Made by a program: the position numbers and the translations under genes. From positions 1 through 64,000 of the forward strand of contig JAQXLY010000055.1 in the NCBI GenBank assembly GCA_029012365.1: a DNA stretch of 64,000 nt, written 5' to 3'. Source of the stretch: Lachnospiraceae bacterium (GTDB lineage: Bacteria; Bacillota; Clostridia; Lachnospirales; Lachnospiraceae). The notes under the pieces were generated by a model. The model worked only from the letters and a program-made list of their open reading frames with translations. It ran no database searches and was not told the origin of the DNA. Below are positions 35,789-45,453 of the stretch, piece after piece (position 1 is the first letter of the stretch; each line of letters starts with the position of its first letter).

Positions 35789-37347
35789 TGCATACACCTC
35801 TTTTTTAGTTTTTGTCTGGCTTTTATCCCCCGCCTAAACCAATTTCTTAGTTTTCCGGTGATTTTCACTGTAAAATCAAATACGCAAAACAATAGAAGAA
35901 AAACAAATGCATATACACTTATAACAATTCCCACCGCAAACATTCCATCGGCAAAACTCATTGCCCGGTTCAAATCTGTTAAGGTTTTAAACATGAGCAG
36001 TGACACAAACGCCCCCAGACACAGAATCAGGATTAGTACCGCAATACAGACTCCCACAACTACTGTGCTAAGCAGTACAGCCAGCGTAATAAAGCAGAAT
36101 TTTGATTTCAAAATAACTCTTGGTGCAGAATCTCCGCATTTCTCTTCCTCTTGTTTGCCATCTGCTACAGAAATCTTATCCTTCTGCGCTTCCGTCCGGG
36201 TCTTATCCATATCATCCTCTACCGGCTCCGGTTGTCTCATATCGACAACCATGGTCAAATGGGTATCTGTCCTTTCTTCTCCCGTATCCGGATGCATGGT
36301 TGCAGCGACAGATCTAAATACCTTTTCAGAATTTTCCTGTTCCGGAGTTTTCTCCGGTACGGATGTAACAGCATCAGATGCTTCTGAATCAGCATTCATG
36401 GTTGTCGGTACATAATCCTTTGCCAGTAACACCGCCAGTTTTTGTGGTGTACCCAATGCCTCCATCAGCTCGTATTCATTTTCGGTCACAAGCAGCATCG
36501 TGCGATATCTCTCCACCGTTATACGACGATCATACGGAGTCATGAACATTAGCAAACGTTCCAGTTCATCTATGTATTCTTCCTTACTGTAAATAGGCAT
36601 AGAGGTGTTATCAAATTCGTCTGTACCATACCGTTGAAGAGGCTTCGTCTCTCTTATTACCTTTGTCACTGAAAAGGGAGACTGAATCACCAGTGTATAT
36701 CTCCCGGGTACAGGATTGTCCTCCCATGGAACCAGCCATTTTGAGAGTCGGTCACGTTCTGTCCTGTAAGCAGACCATTCCAAGGCAATTTCCTGTTTTT
36801 CGGGTGAAAAATCAACTTGTGCGAAATCAAGCTCCTGCCCAAATGAATCTATTACCCCCTCTACTCTCTCGATTGTCCCTTCCTGCAGTAAACTCGTTTC
36901 ATCCTGTTCCTCTTCAGAATCGCTGTTTTCCACGTAAGCAGGTTCCGGCTCAGGCACCTCCACCTCTTCCGGCTCCGGTACCTCTTCTTCCTCAGGTTCT
37001 GAATCCTCTTCTTCCTCAGATTCAGGCACTTCTTCCTCCTCCGGCTCTGGCTTCTCTTCTTCCGGCTCCGGCACAGATTCTACGCGGTTCACTGTCTCAT
37101 CTGTATATTGCGAAATCTCTACCCATTTCTCATTTTTCGTTGTCTCGGTATCGTCATCAAAGAAGAAAGCCTTCTTTTCTGCTTCAGTTTGAGAATGCTT
37201 TAAAACAATATAAGTTCTCTCCGGTTGACTCTTCTCCTTCGGCAGGTCTGCAGGTCTTCTGCCTTTATTGTTGAAAGATGCATATTTCTTTTTACCAATA
37301 ATCCGTTTAGATGCACTTGCACCCATATTCCTACTAGTCTTACGCAT
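35785..37347 (-). CDS. Acidic-repeat membrane protein with DUF1700/HAAS-like domain
   Basis: A 520-residue protein. The basic N-terminus (KTSRNMGASASKRIIGKKKY) precedes a region around 85-155 made of Glu/Pro repeats (PEPEEEE and similar). The middle, near 240-320, has SKEEYIDELERLLMFMTPYDRRITVERYR and ELMEALGTPQKLAVLLAKDY, which looks like the helical HAAS/DUF1700 module often linked to sensing or regulatory membrane proteins. Two to three transmembrane helices lie near 410-490, then a basic tail. No signal peptide is present, so the large N-terminal part should be cytoplasmic. I prefer the ATG at 37347 over the GTG at 37359. It follows the FrhB-like gene by 22 nt and is coupled to the 48-residue gene. 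Function unknown. Confidence 0.7.
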   Translation of the reverse strand: MRKTSRNMGASASKRIIGKKKYASFNNKGRRPADLPKEKSQPERTYIVLKHSQTEAEKKAFFFDDDTETTKNEKWVEISQYTDETVNRVESVPEPEEEKPEPEEEEVPESEEEEDSEPEEEEVPEPEEVEVPEPEPAYVENSDSEEEQDETSLLQEGTIERVEGVIDSFGQELDFAQVDFSPEKQEIALEWSAYRTERDRLSKWLVPWEDNPVPGRYTLVIQSPFSVTKVIRETKPLQRYGTDEFDNTSMPIYSKEEYIDELERLLMFMTPYDRRITVERYRTMLLVTENEYELMEALGTPQKLAVLLAKDYVPTTMNADSEASDAVTSVPEKTPEQENSEKVFRSVAATMHPDTGEERTDTHLTMVVDMRQPEPVEDDMDKTRTEAQKDKISVADGKQEEEKCGDSAPRVILKSKFCFITLAVLLSTVVVGVCIAVLILILCLGAFVSLLMFKTLTDLNRAMSFADGMFAVGIVISVYAFVFLLLFCVFDFTVKITGKLRNWFRRGIKARQKLKKRCMQ

Positions 37348-37369
37348 TCGTCTCTCCACTTACTAATCT

Positions 37370-38536
37370 TTAAGTCTGTCTGATTCCAAAATGTTTCCCT
37401 AGAAATCCACCTAATTTCTTTAGCCTTCGTTTGAACTTGATTGCACGGTTTTCATGGCCATATCTGCGTGCAATGACAGAAAATCCCTTTTGTCTGTAAA
37501 TTTCCAGTATTTCCTTTTTGTTCAAATTGCAATAATACTCATCTTCCAGAGCAGGCTGCGTACATTCTTTCCATTCAAGCGACCGAACCTCAAAGGAATC
37601 TCTGATTCTTTCCAACCACAGAACTCCTTTTTCTGTGTTGACAAGCACCTGGGAAACTCCTGTTCTCTCCCAAAACACATCCTCGCTTCTCTGACCATAT
37701 ATCCAATCTCCAAGCGTGATATCACCGACTCTTCCAGCGGTTCTGAATTTACAATGGTCACACGACTCCCTGAAAAAAGCATGGCTGTAAAATAATTGCC
37801 CATAAGTCGTAGAGGTGTATCTCTTTCCGTTGACAGTAATCCGTTCCACATGTCCCTTCCCACTGCCATCGCTTATTCTGAATTCCGCTTTTGTAATTTT
37901 TCCATGGTACTTCCTTGACGAATAGTTCAGAAAATCCTTCCACAGCTTCCGGGCTGGTACACCATGACAAATTAAGTCCACCAGCAACAGTGTATCCTCG
38001 TACCCTCTGCAAGCACACCGTACACCGGTACACTGACAAGGGGTTCCGCTAAAAAGTACCAATTTGTTTTGCTTTAGTAACTGCTTTACTTGAGAAATCA
38101 CGGAATTCATATCACTCTGTACATATTTTGACCCCTGTAGTCGATACAAATCCGATTCCTTTTCAACGCATATGTGTGCTACTGAAAAATCCTCCAGAAA
38201 AGCTGCACCAAAAACTACACCTCCCGCTCGAATCACAGCCTGTGCTAATGCATAAAACACTCCTCCGGACTGACTGGTCCTATGTATCTCCTCATCCCGA
38301 TGTTTCATCGCATAAGCAAAAAGGGGCTGTTTCCCGAGCAAATTTCCCGCATACGCATTGCCCTCAGAACATATTATACTACAAAACTTACAATGAATAC
38401 ATCGTTTTTCATCAATATAGGGAAAAAGAAATCCATTTTCATCTTCTTTCATAGATATCGCCCCCGTCCTACAGGCATCCATACATGCTGTACAGCCTGT
38501 ACACCGGGTCTTATCTACCGTATCAATTCTCTCCAT
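37370..38536 (-). CDS. FrhB-like Fe-S oxidoreductase of polysaccharide locus
   Basis: A 388-residue protein of the family annotated as coenzyme F420 hydrogenase/dehydrogenase beta subunit. Two ferredoxin-type clusters lie at the N-terminus (CTGCTACMDACRTG and CIHCKFCSIIC). The FrhB N- and C-terminal domains follow, with QSGGVFYALAQ, GSKYVQSDMN, LFSGTPCQCTGVR, DLICHGVPA and CDHCKFRTAGRVGDITLGDW. In non-methanogens such proteins are common beside pyruvyl transferases in capsule loci and are thought to act as flavin/Fe-S redox enzymes on the glycan or its precursor; the reaction is not established. It begins 3 nt after the flippase stop. A second copy lies at 57702. Confidence 0.88.
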   Translation of the reverse strand: MERIDTVDKTRCTGCTACMDACRTGAISMKEDENGFLFPYIDEKRCIHCKFCSIICSEGNAYAGNLLGKQPLFAYAMKHRDEEIHRTSQSGGVFYALAQAVIRAGGVVFGAAFLEDFSVAHICVEKESDLYRLQGSKYVQSDMNSVISQVKQLLKQNKLVLFSGTPCQCTGVRCACRGYEDTLLLVDLICHGVPARKLWKDFLNYSSRKYHGKITKAEFRISDGSGKGHVERITVNGKRYTSTTYGQLFYSHAFFRESCDHCKFRTAGRVGDITLGDWIYGQRSEDVFWERTGVSQVLVNTEKGVLWLERIRDSFEVRSLEWKECTQPALEDEYYCNLNKKEILEIYRQKGFSVIARRYGHENRAIKFKRRLKKLGGFLGKHFGIRQT

Positions 38537-38539
38537 TTT

Positions 38540-40078
38540 TTATTTCCTTACTCTTTGTTTTATTTTTCGCATCCATTTACTGATTTGATTCATAACAAAT
38601 GCGTATTCTTCTGTTCTTCTATACCGCAGCCAAAGCAGTGCGGAAGAAGTGACGATTGCGACAAACAACCTGACAAAAAGCATACCAAAACGATATGGCA
38701 ATCTGTAGGTAAAAGCATACGCCAACATACAGGAGCAGAACGTCATGACAAATCTGATTCCGAATTCTTTACTATAGCTTTTCAGTTGTGTATGAAATGC
38801 ATAGCGATAAATCAACATGGGATCCACCCACAGAAGTGTCATCAGCCTTGCAACGGAGGTTGCCAGAAGGATTCCAAAAACTCCGCATATTTTTCCAAGC
38901 ATAATTGAAAAAACTATATTCAACAAGGTCATTACCAAGGGTGCCTCAGGTCTTTTTGAAAATAGACCGTAAGCATTTCGAAAGGATGTGTTTGCAATCA
39001 TCATCATGGAGGTATAATAATTCAAAACAAGAGAAGCAACCACAGGAACCGATAAACAATATTCCTCCCCCAGCCACAAGAAAACAAACGGAGTCAACAA
39101 TACAAAAAGGCAGGTTGCCGTTACGGATGTAATGGTATAAAGAGCAAAGGATAATCTTCGATAAATCAAATAATTATGTTCCGCACTTTCTGCCACAACC
39201 GCGTTACCCACACTCGGCAGGGCTGAATGGAAAAACTGGCCTGCAAAATCCGATACATAATTCACAATCATTCGATACCCCGACAGAATTCCCACCATTG
39301 GAGTTCCCAGAAGAGAAGAAATAATTACACTGTCCGTTCCCACAAGTGCTATAGTAGAAACCCGATAGAGGCTGAGACTTCCGACATTTTTCCATACCAG
39401 ACTTTTTTCTTCTCTGCTTAAGTCCGCACTTCTGTTTGCCAAAAACGGATATCTCCTTCGATATGCCCACATAACCAAAAGATTCCTTAGGATAACACCA
39501 GCAATGTCCAATAACAAAAAAAGTAAATACTGTCTTGTAATGACAAGTCCCACCACCTGAACGGCAGTAACCGTTACCGTAACAATGCAGGAAAGCAGGG
39601 ACAGAACCCTTTTTTGCTGATAAGCTTCAAACAGAATACCACGATATTGAAAGAGATAACTGAAGGCGGTCTTTAGTACAAACAATAAAAAAATGAGATA
39701 GATATTTTCTCTGATATCAGGTATGTCCTTAACGATATACGGAAGGAATGGAAGCATCACAACACCAAGCACTATAATAGCCACAGCTACGACACGATAG
39801 ACCTTTTTTAAGAGAGTTATATATGCACATATCATTTCTTTGTTCTGTTGCCTGATTGGTTGATACAGTGAAAACAAAACAGCAGTACCAATACCTAATT
39901 CCATGGCTGAAAGCATATGCAGCAAATCAGAAAATACACCAGCTACTCCCGTATACTGTTTGCCAAGTGTATAAACAAACACAGTTTGCGTAACAAATCT
40001 GGCAAGCATCGAAACGAACTGTAACAGCATTGCTGCAGCAGTATTACGAAGAGTATTTTCAGTCCTGCTCAATGTCAT
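38540..40078 (-). CDS. Wzx-type polysaccharide flippase
   Basis: A 512-residue membrane protein with about 14 hydrophobic segments. The N-terminal pattern RTENTLRNTAAAMLLQFVSMLARFVTQTVFVYTLG, with GVAGVFSDLLHMLSAMELGIGTA, is typical of the PST/MOP flippases. These move undecaprenyl-linked repeat units across the membrane for Wzy-type polymerisation. A late KAFHTQLKSY-like loop is basic. I prefer the ATG at 40078 (AAGGGG 5 nt upstream) over the adjacent GTG. It overlaps the glycosyltransferase gene upstream by 20 nt, and the FrhB-like gene follows after 3 nt. It matches the EpsG-like polymerase upstream. Confidence 0.88.
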   Translation of the reverse strand: MTLSRTENTLRNTAAAMLLQFVSMLARFVTQTVFVYTLGKQYTGVAGVFSDLLHMLSAMELGIGTAVLFSLYQPIRQQNKEMICAYITLLKKVYRVVAVAIIVLGVVMLPFLPYIVKDIPDIRENIYLIFLLFVLKTAFSYLFQYRGILFEAYQQKRVLSLLSCIVTVTVTAVQVVGLVITRQYLLFLLLDIAGVILRNLLVMWAYRRRYPFLANRSADLSREEKSLVWKNVGSLSLYRVSTIALVGTDSVIISSLLGTPMVGILSGYRMIVNYVSDFAGQFFHSALPSVGNAVVAESAEHNYLIYRRLSFALYTITSVTATCLFVLLTPFVFLWLGEEYCLSVPVVASLVLNYYTSMMMIANTSFRNAYGLFSKRPEAPLVMTLLNIVFSIMLGKICGVFGILLATSVARLMTLLWVDPMLIYRYAFHTQLKSYSKEFGIRFVMTFCSCMLAYAFTYRLPYRFGMLFVRLFVAIVTSSALLWLRYRRTEEYAFVMNQISKWMRKIKQRVRK

Positions 40079-41174
40079 CACAGCCCCTTCCCATCAAAGC
40101 CTCACGGTAAACTCCGACCAGTTTGTCCGCCTGTACCCGGATATCATACAAATCAATTTTTGGATTCAAAATGACCTCTCCTCTGGGTCTGCCCATAGTC
40201 GAAACAATTGCCTTGACCCATTCTTCATCATCCGCAGTCAGTGACAGAGTATGGATTCTTTCGGAAACCAATACCTCTTCCGGTACCACATCAGATGTAA
40301 TGGTTTCGAGCCCGTTTATCTGAGCCTCCAGAATCGCCATTCCAAATCCCTCTGTCAAGGTCGGCAGAACAAAAACATCGCAGGCATTCAAATAAGCAGC
40401 CACATTTTCGCAGCTTCCCGCAAAAATAATTTTATCGAGCTTTCTTTTCGCAGCAGATTCTTTTAATTTTCCCTCCAAGGGACCGGAGCCGACCAGCAAC
40501 AGAACAGCATACGGGTACGAAGTCTGCAGTTTTTCCATAATCTGTAGTAATCTTTCATGATTTTTGGACTCTACCATCCTGCCCACGCATCCAATTACAA
40601 AATTGTCATCTACAGACATTTCCTTCCTTACTTTATCTCTGATTTCTCCGGAAAAAGAAAACTTATCCAAGTCAATGGCATCCGGTATCAATGTAAAATG
40701 TTTCTCACCCCATATTTTTCCGGCACCCGATGAACAGGCCATTAACAGGGTGGAACATGTTTCAGTCAGATAAGCTTCAAAATACCGAAAAACACGCTGC
40801 AGGATATTACCATTCTTCCTATTCATATTAACATGGGCATGGGCGATGCGGACGGGAATATGACACCATTTGGCAATAAGCAAAGGATAAACGCTTTTAT
40901 GGCCCTGATGACAATGTACAATGTCATACCCCCCTTCCTTATAGATTCTCTTCATCGTCCTGAAGTATGTAAAGGGATGTCTGCTCTTGGCCGGCACATG
41001 ATATATTTTGCTTCCCAGTTTTTCCGCCCTTGCTTCAAGAAATCCTACTTTTGTGCTGTGTACAACAAAATCAAATTGAATCTGTCCCCTGTCCACCACA
41101 GAAAGGTAATTCATAATCATTCGTTCCACTCCGCCGTCGTTCATGGCAGCACATATATGAAGTATCCTGATCAT
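40059..41174 (-). CDS. Glycosyltransferase family 4 (GT-B)
   Basis: A 371-residue retaining GT-B enzyme. The N-terminal domain starts MIRILHICAAMNDGGVERM, the glycine-rich acceptor loop of GT4 enzymes. The donor domain has NFVIGCVGRMVESKNHERL and IIFAGSCENVAAYLNACDVFVLPTLTEGFGMAILEAQINGL, including the EX7E motif region. It probably adds an internal sugar of the exopolysaccharide repeat on the cytoplasmic face. I start at the ATG at 41174, behind AAGGAAG; the upstream extension reads into the polymerase gap. It overlaps the flippase gene by 20 nt. Confidence 0.9.
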   Translation of the reverse strand: MIRILHICAAMNDGGVERMIMNYLSVVDRGQIQFDFVVHSTKVGFLEARAEKLGSKIYHVPAKSRHPFTYFRTMKRIYKEGGYDIVHCHQGHKSVYPLLIAKWCHIPVRIAHAHVNMNRKNGNILQRVFRYFEAYLTETCSTLLMACSSGAGKIWGEKHFTLIPDAIDLDKFSFSGEIRDKVRKEMSVDDNFVIGCVGRMVESKNHERLLQIMEKLQTSYPYAVLLLVGSGPLEGKLKESAAKRKLDKIIFAGSCENVAAYLNACDVFVLPTLTEGFGMAILEAQINGLETITSDVVPEEVLVSERIHTLSLTADDEEWVKAIVSTMGRPRGEVILNPKIDLYDIRVQADKLVGVYREALMGRGCDDIEQD

Positions 41175-41200
41175 ATACGCAATCTTCCTTCCCTTGTATC

Positions 41201-42313
41201 TCAAAAACGTTCTGTCCACCAGCGGTACGGCAATACTTTGTGTGCACCCTTTACCACGATTCCAAAATAAATTGACAGTATAAAGCCAAGTATAATTCCC
41301 AGATTTAGAATCAGCTTACCTATTTTACTTTTTTCAAACTTTGTCATAAGCGGAAGAGATAAAATTTGCCCGATACTAAAGGTCCAGCAGATACGCTTTG
41401 CAAGCGGAATCGCTACAGAAAGCATGACGGAAGCTGTCGCAAGTAATTGTAGCCAAAAGTATGCTTGAAATTCTTCCCGGTATTCGCTTTCATATGCAGT
41501 CCGCTCATAAAAACAAAATACACAGAGAACCACAATATTGATTAAAGCGATAAACCACTCAAACTCTCCCGTGTTAAACATACTGGAAATGTAGTACCCA
41601 TAACCAAGCAGGCGAATGATATAATACAACCCCTGGCTTCCCACAAGTCCCGCAGCAAGTGTCAAGCCTAAAATAATCCATGCCCTTCGTGGTTTCAGCT
41701 TAATCTGAAACAGCCAATAGACAGGAAGAAAATAAGCAACTCCCCTGTGCGTCAGAACTGCACACACAAAAAAGAATAAATATGGCTTAAGCTCCTTTTT
41801 CAATGCATATTGTATGGCAATAAACAAAAAACCCATGGCAATTCCCTGACGCACACCGTTCAACGATATATAAAAGGTGTTCGTTCCCCAAAACAGGAAT
41901 ATACTATAGATAGGATAACATGACCTACGATATATGATAAACCAGTAGCAGCCAATCAGTACCGTACCGGTCACACAAAACAACACCATATAATCATCCG
42001 CCAGAACAGCAGCAATCCACTCTAACAGATTATAAACCGGATTAGCGAAATAGCTGCTGTTGCCATTATTTACCCTGTTAAAGCTTGCTGCATAGTACAG
42101 GTAATCCGTTCCGACACGATATCGTAACCCTGTAATGACTATAAAAGGCAATGCCGAAAGAGCTGCACTGATATAGCAAAGAGATCTGTCTATCTTTCTT
42201 TGTTTCATATACGGATTCAGATTCTGTGTATAATTAACCAATCTGTTATCCAAAGTCTGATAGATGTATGCCATACACATAGATAAGAAAAGTGCACTCA
42301 GATATACTTTCAT
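41201..42313 (-). CDS. EpsG-family polysaccharide polymerase (Wzy-like)
   Basis: A 370-residue protein with about ten transmembrane segments. It has the EpsG signatures GLRYRVGTDYLYY early on, an outside loop ending NPVYNLLEW, and NGVRQGIAMGFLFIAIQYALKK with a conserved Arg-Gln. These proteins join lipid-linked repeat units on the outer face. The presence of a flippase, chain-length protein and tyrosine kinase in the same operon fits a Wzy-dependent pathway. AAAGG overlaps the stop of the upstream VWA gene, 4 nt away, so translation is probably coupled. Confidence 0.87.
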   Translation of the reverse strand: MKVYLSALFLSMCMAYIYQTLDNRLVNYTQNLNPYMKQRKIDRSLCYISAALSALPFIVITGLRYRVGTDYLYYAASFNRVNNGNSSYFANPVYNLLEWIAAVLADDYMVLFCVTGTVLIGCYWFIIYRRSCYPIYSIFLFWGTNTFYISLNGVRQGIAMGFLFIAIQYALKKELKPYLFFFVCAVLTHRGVAYFLPVYWLFQIKLKPRRAWIILGLTLAAGLVGSQGLYYIIRLLGYGYYISSMFNTGEFEWFIALINIVVLCVFCFYERTAYESEYREEFQAYFWLQLLATASVMLSVAIPLAKRICWTFSIGQILSLPLMTKFEKSKIGKLILNLGIILGFILSIYFGIVVKGAHKVLPYRWWTERF

Positions 42314-42317
42314 TTGA

Positions 42318-44558
42318 CTACCTTTCCCTTCCTAAATGGTATAAATACCTCTGCTCCTTATTCTCAACATAGATATACTCTCCTGTTTCCAAACGTATTG
42401 TATTGCATTTCGTCTCATCCTCAGAATCGGACAAAAGCTCTTTGGAATCAATACGAATTTCACTGATTTTTGAGGTTTGCATATTTGTAAGTTTTCTGCA
42501 TTTCCAATCTCTTCCCATTAATATCACAGCATTTCCCTTTTTATAAAAGGGCATTGCGGCATACACTGTCAATACTCCACATCTTTTGCAATTCGAAAGA
42601 TATGGTATCATACTATAGATGTTCCATTTAATTTTTTTTCCGTAAAGCCTGACTGTCTGAAGTGATACATGAGACCATCGTTTCCACTCCGGAACAAAAT
42701 ATTCTCCCTCCTGCCTCAGACTGATATAATATATCGTCTGTTTTTCTTTAAAACGGTTTTTTATGATATAGCCGGCAAGTAACCCGGTCACCAGAAAAGG
42801 ATATAGGAAATACCATGCTTCCAGAAAAATGTTACCTTTCTTCATATCCAAAGTGACTATATCCATCAATTGCACCTTTCCAAAGATGTCCTCCGTATAG
42901 ATTGTAAATTCCACACTATCAGACGGAATCAGCCATACACAAAGCCAATTCACGAACAGACGTCCAAGCAGGTTGTCAAATCCAAAGCTCGGCGTAATCT
43001 CCATTGTGCCGTCATTTTTTAATGCATAGTTCAGGTGCATTAAGGATGGAAGAGAATCCGTGTCTAAATGCACCGTCATGGATGCCATATCTTTTCTGGT
43101 AAAGGGAGTTTCATTTACAGTCACGGATAAAATCACACCCTCTTTATTCCCAACCATTTTTGTTCTATCGTATAAAAATTTGTTTTCCGATGTAATCCTG
43201 CTTTTATAAAGTGCCACAGACTCCACTTTATGATATGTACATACTTCTGCAAAGGACATGCTTCCCGTTATAATCATGCCCTCATTTACCATTGAAATAT
43301 CTATTAAGATTGGTTCTGTTCCTTCAGCAAGGCGCATCTTTTTCTTACCGTCAGTGACTAAGAGACTACTCCTGTATTTCTCCGCAATCAACGCAGGATT
43401 CACTTTTTCTCCCGTATCAAGTCTGTTTATGATTAATTTCGCCTTCAGTACATCCTCCAACGAACAATCATTTAATTCTATTTGTTCATTCTTCTCATTA
43501 TAGTATTCAATATTTAACTCTATCGCAGGCTGGACATAAATTATGATATCATCCTGTTTTATCGCATCGTCAAATTCTAAGTCGATTCCTTCCTGAATGA
43601 ATCCATCCTCTACCTCCCAATAAGTCACCTTTCCCTTTAATAGTTCCTTCGCTCCGGTATCATAATCTAAATAGGAATGATAAATACTCACATCCTCCGT
43701 TTTGGACAGCACAGTCCCCTGTAGATCCTGCCCCACAGCATTACGATTCTCCTCCCCAATATTATGATGAATCAAGATTACTTTTTGGAGCGGTAAAGCA
43801 CTTTCCATATGAAGCTGATTATTCTCTGTTACGTAGCTGATAAAGTCCACATTGTCTGCCTTAATACATTCTGAGAACACTTCACCACAGGAATCCAGAA
43901 CATTCAGGATATCCTCCGGTTCCGTCGCATGGAATATGCTTACATTATCTTCTTCCACGTTGGGAATCATGACATCATCGCCTATTCCGACATATAAAAT
44001 ATTCACCTTTTTCCCATTTGTCATCGTAGCATTTGCATAGCTTTTGATATATCTGTCTAATTCCTCTTGCGGAACAACCTTTTTCTGATCATCATAAAAA
44101 AGCCCATCTGTTAAAATAATGAGCCAAAAAGTATCATTTTCTCCGTTATCCTCATTTAATAGGCGCTCATATGCTGTCTTAATCGCAGAGACAGGTGTAA
44201 AAATTTTATTTAAATGAGCACGTAGATTATCCACCCTTGCCTGTCTGTTGTTATGGATACTATAATTAGAAGAGGTGCTTGGTTTACTCATATAAGTAAT
44301 GAACAGTTCATCCCTCTCACCAAACAGAGAAAGGAATAATTGAAAGGTGTAATTACAATAGGTTCCCTTTTTTCCTTCCATACTGCCGCTGTCATCATAA
44401 ACCATGGAAACAATCAGGTGACCTTCACTATTCTGCTCATCATTACCTGCCTGAAAAGCGCTGTCTGCCAATGCTGTTTTCGGAATCGATAATAAAGAAA
44501 AAAAGCAAGTAAATATTAATATAATAATTAACTTCACTTTCTCCCGGCATTTCTTCAT
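42318..44558 (-). CDS. Membrane-anchored von Willebrand factor A domain protein
   Basis: A 746-residue exported protein. The signal peptide covers about 1-32 (ending KTALADS). A VWA domain occupies about 48-215 with a complete-looking metal site: DDSGSM at 55-60 (DxSxS) and ILTDG for the later Asp. A long beta-rich extracytoplasmic part follows to ~580, one transmembrane helix (about 582-602), and a cytoplasmic tail of ~145 residues with a cysteine pair (NCKRCG) and an FHA-like beta pattern near its end that I cannot assign. VWA domains bind protein or matrix ligands through a metal ion. Its place inside the exopolysaccharide operon, with an ATGA overlap to the GT2 upstream and 4 nt to the polymerase, is unusual. 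Function unknown. Confidence 0.8.
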   Translation of the reverse strand: MKKCREKVKLIIILIFTCFFSLLSIPKTALADSAFQAGNDEQNSEGHLIVSMVYDDSGSMEGKKGTYCNYTFQLFLSLFGERDELFITYMSKPSTSSNYSIHNNRQARVDNLRAHLNKIFTPVSAIKTAYERLLNEDNGENDTFWLIILTDGLFYDDQKKVVPQEELDRYIKSYANATMTNGKKVNILYVGIGDDVMIPNVEEDNVSIFHATEPEDILNVLDSCGEVFSECIKADNVDFISYVTENNQLHMESALPLQKVILIHHNIGEENRNAVGQDLQGTVLSKTEDVSIYHSYLDYDTGAKELLKGKVTYWEVEDGFIQEGIDLEFDDAIKQDDIIIYVQPAIELNIEYYNEKNEQIELNDCSLEDVLKAKLIINRLDTGEKVNPALIAEKYRSSLLVTDGKKKMRLAEGTEPILIDISMVNEGMIITGSMSFAEVCTYHKVESVALYKSRITSENKFLYDRTKMVGNKEGVILSVTVNETPFTRKDMASMTVHLDTDSLPSLMHLNYALKNDGTMEITPSFGFDNLLGRLFVNWLCVWLIPSDSVEFTIYTEDIFGKVQLMDIVTLDMKKGNIFLEAWYFLYPFLVTGLLAGYIIKNRFKEKQTIYYISLRQEGEYFVPEWKRWSHVSLQTVRLYGKKIKWNIYSMIPYLSNCKRCGVLTVYAAMPFYKKGNAVILMGRDWKCRKLTNMQTSKISEIRIDSKELLSDSEDETKCNTIRLETGEYIYVENKEQRYLYHLGRER

Positions 44559-45403
44559 CGCTCTCCCCCCATCACCTTGGTTCGCAAAAAATGTTCATAC
44601 ACCCATGTCCGAATTTGATTCGGCATCAGGCAAACCATACATCTTGGGATAAGAGAAATCACGCAATCCTTCCAGGTAAAAAAACCCTTTTTCCTGTATT
44701 TTAGAAAAAAGCTGATATTCTGAAGCATATAGTGATAACCGCCACGACGGGAATAATAATCCTTAGTTCCTCTCACATATAGAAGGGGAGTCTGTATGTT
44801 ATACATCTGTGCATTGTTTAACACCATTCTGATCCACAGGCTGTAATCTTCAAATCTGACCTCAGACTCATAATTTCCTGCTTCCAGAATCTTGCTCTTC
44901 CTCAACATCAGCGTATCATGCCCGAACGGATTTCTCTTGTGCATGTACTTTATCAGATCGTCATTAGATTCCGGTGAGTTTCTCAAAACCAGATGGGATA
45001 AATCTCCCAGAAACTCATAATATACCGAAGCCACCATGTCCAGTTCAGGACGCTTTCGAATGACATCGAGCTGTACCTCTATTCTATGTACGTCTGCAAT
45101 ATCATCCGTATCCATACGAGCGATCCACTCATTTCTGCATGCCAGAACCCCATCACGGAGAGCCAGACCAAATCCGCCGTTATCCGGCCGGTTCACGAAA
45201 CGAAACAACTCAGGATATTTCTGTGAATATTCCGACAAAACATTCTCCAACGCATCACCCAGCGGACCGTCTTTGACAATTACAATCTCATCGGGCATTA
45301 CTGTTTGCGCAACTATGCTGTCAAGACTTTCCCGTAAATATTCCGGTTTTTCTCTCCAATACAAAGACATCAATACACTATACTTGTCCGGACTTTCGTT
45401 CAT
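44555..45403 (-). CDS. Glycosyltransferase family 2
   Basis: A 282-residue GT-A enzyme. It has YSVLMSLYWREKPEYLRESLDSI, then IVIVKDGPLGDALE, NGGFGLALRDGVLAC and WIARMDTDDIA with the DXD-type metal site. This layout is typical of capsule GT2 enzymes such as galactosyl or rhamnosyl transferases; the sugar is not predictable. The start is the ATG at 45403, with GGAGGGAG 4-5 nt upstream; the longer frame reaches back into the kinase gene. The C-terminus is basic without a clear anchor. It overlaps the VWA gene start by 4 nt. Confidence 0.88.
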   Translation of the reverse strand: MNESPDKYSVLMSLYWREKPEYLRESLDSIVAQTVMPDEIVIVKDGPLGDALENVLSEYSQKYPELFRFVNRPDNGGFGLALRDGVLACRNEWIARMDTDDIADVHRIEVQLDVIRKRPELDMVASVYYEFLGDLSHLVLRNSPESNDDLIKYMHKRNPFGHDTLMLRKSKILEAGNYESEVRFEDYSLWIRMVLNNAQMYNIQTPLLYVRGTKDYYSRRGGYHYMLQNISFFLKYRKKGFFTWKDCVISLIPRCMVCLMPNQIRTWVYEHFLRTKVMGGER

Positions 45404-45453
45404 TACGCTCCCTCCAAGGCTCCTATGCCATTTCTCTCTCGCAGATAGCTTCG

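Noticed and set aside
37370..38536. True coenzyme F420 hydrogenase subunit
   Set aside because: No hydrogenase or F420 genes are nearby. The gene lies among glycan genes, where FrhB-like paralogues with other roles are common.
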